DNA of 64,000 nt from Phormidesmis sp963789215 (lineage in GTDB: Bacteria > Cyanobacteriota > Cyanobacteriia > Phormidesmidales > Phormidesmidaceae): NCBI GenBank assembly GCA_963789215.1, contig CAWBJY010000011.1, positions 930,001 through 994,000 on the forward strand. Reading direction: 5' to 3'. Below the pieces are notes generated by a model, which was not told where the DNA came from, searched no databases, and was given only the letters and a program-made list of their open reading frames with translations. Position 1 is the stretch's first letter. Each line of letters starts with the position of its first letter. Made by a program: the position numbers and the translations under genes. Of this stretch, positions 60,412-64,000 are shown in pieces.

Positions 60412-60768
60412 ATGCAAGCACCCATTTATACACATACTGATGATGCGATAGACGCAGCGATCGCCCGCTGGAATATTGAAAAGAAATATCGTGTCTTTCC
60501 TACCTCAATTAGCTATTGTGCAACCGATTGTTTACTGACGTTAGCTTTCGAAAACGGCGCTTGCTACCAATTTAATCCTTTGCATGTTCAAGAAGTTACG
60601 TTAGAAACTGAACAGCCGACTGCTGAGCAGCTGAGCGACGTAGTTATTAGAGCAGGCGGTGGCTCTCTGCATTGGCCTCAACTGGAAGCTTCTATTGGAA
60701 TAGATAACCTTTTGTTGGGTCGGTACGGTACTGACAAATGGATGGCTCAACTTAAAGCGGCTGTTTGA
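60412..60768 (+). CDS. DUF2442 domain protein
   Basis: 118 residues. Family-like beta stretch SISYCATDCLLTLAFENGAC, then LHWPQLEASIGIDNLLLGRYGT, which matches the DUF2442 end (VxWPxxxxDIGxDxLL). The first 28 residues are an extra helical lead. It probably forms a two-gene unit with the DUF4160 gene. Function unknown. Confidence 0.82.
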   Translation: MQAPIYTHTDDAIDAAIARWNIEKKYRVFPTSISYCATDCLLTLAFENGACYQFNPLHVQEVTLETEQPTAEQLSDVVIRAGGGSLHWPQLEASIGIDNLLLGRYGTDKWMAQLKAAV

Positions 60769-60789
60769 TGTGAACAATCGCCTCCGCGC

Positions 60790-61326
60790 TTAAGTAAACA
60801 GCTGCAAAGGAACTTCTCTTTTAATGTAAAGCGGGTGGCGAGGTTGCCCAGATTTGTTGCGCTGTAAGTAGTGAAGCTTGTCTTTGTGAGCGGTGAGTAA
60901 ATTTAAGATGGCGCGATCGCGTCCCAACCATCCTCCAAAATTTCCCCAAGCCAAAATCACTCTCTCGGCTTCATCTACCGCCCGCATCACATACGCATCG
61001 TTTTCTGCGCCAATCGGATCGACCGCAGTCTTCAAAACGCTAGGATGTGGCGTTCGATAGCCAAACAGATTCACTACGGAAAGGGCCGCTGCTTCCCATC
61101 GCTGCGCAAATTGAAGGCAAGCCCGCAGCGTGGGATCGTCTTGTACCGCATCGGCTGTACTCGGATTTAGCATAATGAAGGTAACGGTTGGCCCTGCCGC
61201 TTGCCAGCGTCTGCCTAGCCGATAGCGATACTGCCCGGTTGGGTCGAATACGGCTGTTCTTTCTATGTCTCTGTCTGTATTGCTAGCCGAGGATGGCTGT
61301 CGAACGGGCTTAACAGTTGTTAACAT
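60790..61326 (-). CDS. DUF1643 domain protein
   Basis: 178 residues from the ATG at 61326; a GTG at 61335 adds three. Motif TFIMLNPSTADAVQDDPTLR then LSVVNLFGYRTPHP and VILAWGNFGG are diagnostic. DUF1643 genes occur patchily in bacteria and phages. The function is unknown; some are thought to bind or process nucleic acid or small metabolites. It is divergent from the MFS gene 25 bp away. Confidence 0.85.
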   Translation of the reverse strand: MLTTVKPVRQPSSASNTDRDIERTAVFDPTGQYRYRLGRRWQAAGPTVTFIMLNPSTADAVQDDPTLRACLQFAQRWEAAALSVVNLFGYRTPHPSVLKTAVDPIGAENDAYVMRAVDEAERVILAWGNFGGWLGRDRAILNLLTAHKDKLHYLQRNKSGQPRHPLYIKREVPLQLFT

Positions 61327-61359
61327 TCTTAGCACTCACCGCTTATTAGAGGTTGATCT

Positions 61360-62679
61360 TTGAGCTTTTTTCGAGACAGCGTTTTTAATGAACTAGAACC
61401 CTCATTACGGCGCAATCTCATTATTTTCTTTTGCGGGTCTTTATGCTTTTGGGGCGGACTGTCGGGCATGTTGCCCAACCTGTCTCTATACATTCAAAGC
61501 TTTGATGCGACGAACCAAGAAATTGGCTGGGTGATGGCTTCGTTTGCGATTGGCCTGCTGGGGATGCGCCCAAAAATGGCTAAGCTGACGGACGATCTGG
61601 GCCGTAAGCCTGCCATGCTGATTGGAATTGTCGTAATTGCGATCGCGCCTTTGATCTATCTATCTGTTCAGGCCATTCCTTCGATCATATTCACGCTTCC
61701 TATTTTAGGCTGGCAAGTCAAATCGTCTGTGGTTTTGCTGGCAATGACTCGCGCCTTCCACGGCATTAGTATTGCGGCTTTCGCAACGGCCTATAGCGCC
61801 GCGATTGCGGACATGGCCCCCCTCAAAAACAGAGGCGAACTGATTGGCTATATGAGCTTGGCTAGCCCACTAGGCTTAGCCTTCGGCCCCGCAATTGGTG
61901 GATATCTAGAAGGCAACTTCACGCTGGCTTTTCTGGCGATGACTGCCCTTGGCTCAGTTGGCATCCTCTGCGTACTGGCCACTCAAGAACCTGATCGTCC
62001 ACCGACTGATAGTTTAGGCGGTGCAGCTATTCCTAAAAAGAAGCGGTCTTCTAGCTACGGCGCTTTTTGGAGTCTGCTGTTCACACCGCCTATTCGCGTT
62101 CCGGCGCTGATTCTATTGATGGTGGGCATTGCCTTTGGCTCTATGGTGGCCTTTGTGCCGCTGCATACTCGTCAGCTTGGCGTTCCGATTAATATTGGGC
62201 TGATTTACACCGTGAGTGCGATCGCTTCCTTCTCCATCCGCTTCCTCTCGGGTAAAGCCAGCGATCAGCTGGGTCGAGGCCGTTTTATCAGTATGGGGTT
62301 GGCTTGCTATACCCTAGCTATGTTCACGCTCTGGCTTTCTGATAGTCCACAAATGTTCCTGATTGCCGGTGCATTTCAGGGTGCAGGGAGCGGCACACTT
62401 ATTCCCATCATTGCCGCGCTCATGGCCGATCGCTCCAAGCCTAGCGAACGGGGCCTTACCTTTGGCCTTTGTCTGACCGGATTCGACTTAGGTATCGCCT
62501 TAGCCGGGCCAGTGATGGGACAAATTGCTGATGCTGGCAGCTACAGCCTAGTCTTTGCCCTTTCAGGCTGCATGACTCTACTGGGCCTCGTCATATTTAT
62601 TACAACTTCTAGCAAAGATCTTACCCACTCCATCCGTTTCGCTCTTAACGGGGGTAGAGACGTCTATGCGATGAAGTAA
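61360..62679 (+). CDS. MFS transporter
   Basis: 439 residues, 12 membrane helices. Start TTG at 61360, with AGAGG 7 nt before it. The loop 2-3 motif reads KLTDDLGRKPAML and the loop 8-9 repeat reads KASDQLGRGRFI, both typical MFS (GxLaDrxGrr). Substrate unknown; drug or solute export is the usual guess for such proteins. A 15-bp duplication follows immediately after its stop. Confidence 0.88.
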   Translation: MSFFRDSVFNELEPSLRRNLIIFFCGSLCFWGGLSGMLPNLSLYIQSFDATNQEIGWVMASFAIGLLGMRPKMAKLTDDLGRKPAMLIGIVVIAIAPLIYLSVQAIPSIIFTLPILGWQVKSSVVLLAMTRAFHGISIAAFATAYSAAIADMAPLKNRGELIGYMSLASPLGLAFGPAIGGYLEGNFTLAFLAMTALGSVGILCVLATQEPDRPPTDSLGGAAIPKKKRSSSYGAFWSLLFTPPIRVPALILLMVGIAFGSMVAFVPLHTRQLGVPINIGLIYTVSAIASFSIRFLSGKASDQLGRGRFISMGLACYTLAMFTLWLSDSPQMFLIAGAFQGAGSGTLIPIIAALMADRSKPSERGLTFGLCLTGFDLGIALAGPVMGQIADAGSYSLVFALSGCMTLLGLVIFITTSSKDLTHSIRFALNGGRDVYAMK

Positions 62680-62682
62680 AAA

Positions 62683-62712
62683 CCAAAAAAATAAGATCCA
62701 AAAAAATAAGGC
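62683..62712. repeat. 15-bp tandem duplication just after the MFS stop
   Basis: CCAAAAAAATAAGAT then CCAAAAAAATAAGGC, differing only in the last two bases. It starts 4 bp past the TAA. Confidence 0.95.
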
Positions 62713-62740
62713 GTCGAGTATTGCTACCCAACGCCTTATT
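62705..62740 (-). terminator. Terminator of tRNA-Arg (minus strand)
   Basis: Stem AATAAGGCGT/ACGCCTTATT. On the minus strand the right arm is followed by TTTTTT. It lies 8 bp past the tRNA 3' end. Confidence 0.75.
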
Positions 62741-62747
62741 CCTTAAG

Positions 62748-62821
62748 CGAGCCTGGAGAGATTCGAACTCCCGACACCGTAGTCCGTAGCCACGTGCTCT
62801 AGTCCACTGAGCTACAGGCCC
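62748..62821 (-). tRNA. tRNA-Arg (anticodon ACG)
   Basis: 74 nt on the minus strand. Acceptor stem GGGCCTG/CAGGCTC (one G-U pair), D arm GCTC/GAGC, anticodon stem CGTGG/CTACG with loop CTACGGA (anticodon ACG, normally A34 edited to inosine, reading CGU/CGC/CGA), T arm GGGAG/CTCTC with TTCGAAT. CCA is not encoded. Confidence 0.95.
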
Positions 62822-62898
62822 TCACCGGGTTTTAATAGTAGCATACCGATTGCGCCGCAAACTCATCAAAATTTCCAATTGTTGTTCTTTACCTCTGC

Positions 62899-63396
62899 AT
62901 GAATAATTCGAGCGACCGTCTCACTCATCTAGATGCTCAAGGCCAGGCCCAAATGGTCGATGTCTCTGCTAAAAGTTCTACCGTTCGCCAAGCGACTGCT
63001 AGCGGCATTGTCTATATGCAATCTGCCACTTTGGCCGCCATTCGAACGGGCAATGCGCCCAAAGGCGATGTTATCGGGACGGCTCGGCTCGCCGGAATTA
63101 TGGCCGCTAAGCAAACATCGAACCTGATTCCGCTGTGCCATCCGCTGCCGCTAAAGAAGATAGAGGTCACGATTGAGCCGGATAGCGAGCTGCCGGGTTA
63201 CCGCATTGAAGCAACGGTTAAGACGAAGTCCGAAACGGGCGTAGAAATGGAGGCGCTAACGGCGGTTTCGGTGGCAGCGCTAACTTTGTACGACATGGCC
63301 AAGGCGCTGGAGAAGTCTATGCGCATTAGTGATATTCAATTAGTTGAGAAAATCGGCGGCAAGTCAGGCCATTGGCAGAAAGCTTCTGCTCAGTAG
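62899..63396 (+). CDS. moaC: Cyclic pyranopterin monophosphate synthase MoaC
   Basis: 165 residues. Motifs: HLDAQGQAQMVDVSAKSSTVRQA, MAAKQTSNLIPLCHPLPL (substrate pocket) and KTKSETGVEMEALTAVSVA. It completes the first step of molybdenum cofactor synthesis with MoaA, converting GTP-derived cyclic product to cPMP. MoaA is not adjacent. A 14-bp duplication begins at the base after the stop. Confidence 0.96.
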   Translation: MNNSSDRLTHLDAQGQAQMVDVSAKSSTVRQATASGIVYMQSATLAAIRTGNAPKGDVIGTARLAGIMAAKQTSNLIPLCHPLPLKKIEVTIEPDSELPGYRIEATVKTKSETGVEMEALTAVSVAALTLYDMAKALEKSMRISDIQLVEKIGGKSGHWQKASAQ

Positions 63397-63424
63397 CCCT
63401 CTACAATAAACCCTCTACAATAAG
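63397..63424. repeat. 14-bp tandem duplication just after the moaC stop
   Basis: CCCTCTACAATAAA then CCCTCTACAATAAG. Confidence 0.95.
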
Positions 63425-63452
63425 CAAAGTACCTGCAACACACGAGAACACT

Positions 63453-63716
63453 ATGCCTCCTCGCTGGCCTCGCGAACCCGATCGCGCTAATGACCCTGAG
63501 TACCGCAAGCTAGAAGACCGTCTCAATTTTGCGGTGCATGTTGCGCTATTTGCCTGTATCAATTCTGGCATGTGGTTTTTTAACACGATTAATCCCGGCT
63601 CGCTGCCGCTGGCTAAAACGGTGTCTTTGGTCTGGATAGGGGGACTGATTGTACATGCGGTCTATATCTTTGCGATCGCAGACTACTCTCCAAACCCAGC
63701 CAGCTCGGGCAAGTAG
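63453..63716 (+). CDS. 2TM-domain protein
   Basis: 87 residues from the ATG at 63453; the longer frame from 63372 is in the moaC overlap and unsupported. A charged N-terminus (about 1-22) is followed by two membrane helices (VHVALFACINSGMWFFNTI and TVSLVWIGGLIVHAVYIFAI), the 2TM domain found in two-component-kinase leaders and small stand-alone proteins. Function unknown. Confidence 0.72.
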   Translation: MPPRWPREPDRANDPEYRKLEDRLNFAVHVALFACINSGMWFFNTINPGSLPLAKTVSLVWIGGLIVHAVYIFAIADYSPNPASSGK

Positions 63717-63754
63717 AATACCGCTCGCTCAACCATTCACTACGAGGACACACC

Positions 63755-64000
63755 ATGGCTACAGCTAACTCCACCGAAAATGTAGAAGCTTTAGCTGCTG
63801 AAATTAGCGAGAATATCTATATAGATATTGCTAAATGGCATCTTTACTTAGGCGACGCTAAGCTACATACGCCACTGGCCGAAAAGCTGTTGCCGATGGT
63901 AGCTAGCGGCGATATCTCTGAGGACAGCGTGATTAAGGTGCTGCAAGATATTCCGATTAAGCTAGGCGGTGGTAAGAAAACCTTGCCCCTAGCCGATTTG
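63755..64000 (+). CDS. DUF3181 family protein (C-terminus cut by window edge)
   Basis: 82 codons from the ATG at 63755 run off the right edge in frame. It shows the cyanobacterial DUF3181 pattern: EALAAEISENIYIDIAKWHL, YLGDAKLHTPLAEKLLP, then ISEDSVIKVLQDIPIKLGGG. A GAGG lies 7 nt before the start. The family is found almost solely in cyanobacteria and has no known role. Confidence 0.88.
   Translation, partial: MATANSTENVEALAAEISENIYIDIAKWHLYLGDAKLHTPLAEKLLPMVASGDISEDSVIKVLQDIPIKLGGGKKTLPLADL

Noticed and set aside
1..64000. Prophage, transposase, integrase, rRNA or CRISPR
   Set aside because: No such gene or structure was found in reading both strands. One tRNA is present, but no attachment-site duplicate was seen beside it.

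Overview
This window is chromosomal DNA of a cyanobacterium. The evidence is the very frequent HIP1 octamer (GCGATCGC and near forms) across genes and gaps, a CrtW-type carotenoid ketolase of cyanobacterial type, a DUF3181 gene, a DUF4278 gene, DUF4359, a group 2 (SigC-like) sigma factor, and an FtsH closest in its N-terminus to cyanobacterial FtsH3. Base composition looks close to 50% G+C. A filamentous Leptolyngbya-like lineage is plausible, but the sequence alone does not fix the genus. Genes lie on both strands in short operons. There is one tRNA, no rRNA, and no recognisable insertion sequence, prophage or CRISPR array.

Layout. 1-7.5 kb: a left-truncated secreted protein, a VOC protein, an FKBP isomerase plus phasin-like gene, small membrane proteins, aquaporin, and release factor 3. 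7.6-11 kb: purB, a VapBC-like toxin-antitoxin pair, tatA, an aspartyl protease-like gene and a small hypothetical. 11-18 kb: a LysR regulator overlapping a glycosyltransferase, a membrane-anchored kinase-like protein with damaged catalytic motifs, a HAD phosphatase, and the sigma factor. 18-26 kb: priA, crtW, a membrane hydrolase-like protein, DUF4359, cysteine desulfurase, a lone DppC-type permease and a TerB-like protein. 26-37 kb: DUF4278, a fused double 6-pyruvoyl-tetrahydropterin synthase-like protein, ftsH, an aminodeoxychorismate lyase-like gene with a beta-CASP-like metallo-hydrolase, 3-methyladenine glycosylase, a GerM-like lipoprotein and pyrB.

37-50 kb: an ABC-F ATPase, gpmI, secG, a LapA-like/degenerate GGDEF protein co-directional with a large TPR protein, gmk with an LprI-like lipoprotein, and a GH63 glucosidase. 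50-57 kb: the translation/transcription operon rimP-nusA-ylxR-infB followed by a low-complexity-tail membrane protein. A terminator-like hairpin sits in the leader ahead of rimP. 57-64 kb: a large membrane protein, an alpha/beta hydrolase, an accessory patch (decayed Uma2 gene, DUF4160, DUF2442, DUF1643), an MFS transporter, tRNA-Arg(ACG), moaC, a 2TM protein and a right-truncated DUF3181 gene.

Most of the window is housekeeping. The signals that stand out are: the kinase-like protein with a lost DFG aspartate; the LapA-GGDEF-like protein beside a TPR protein; the tandem pterin synthase whose first half lacks the catalytic His; a decayed Uma2 nuclease with an in-frame stop; a putative attenuator before rimP; a candidate small RNA between the sigma factor and priA; and at least thirteen 13-21 bp head-to-tail duplications, many lying at or just past stop codons.
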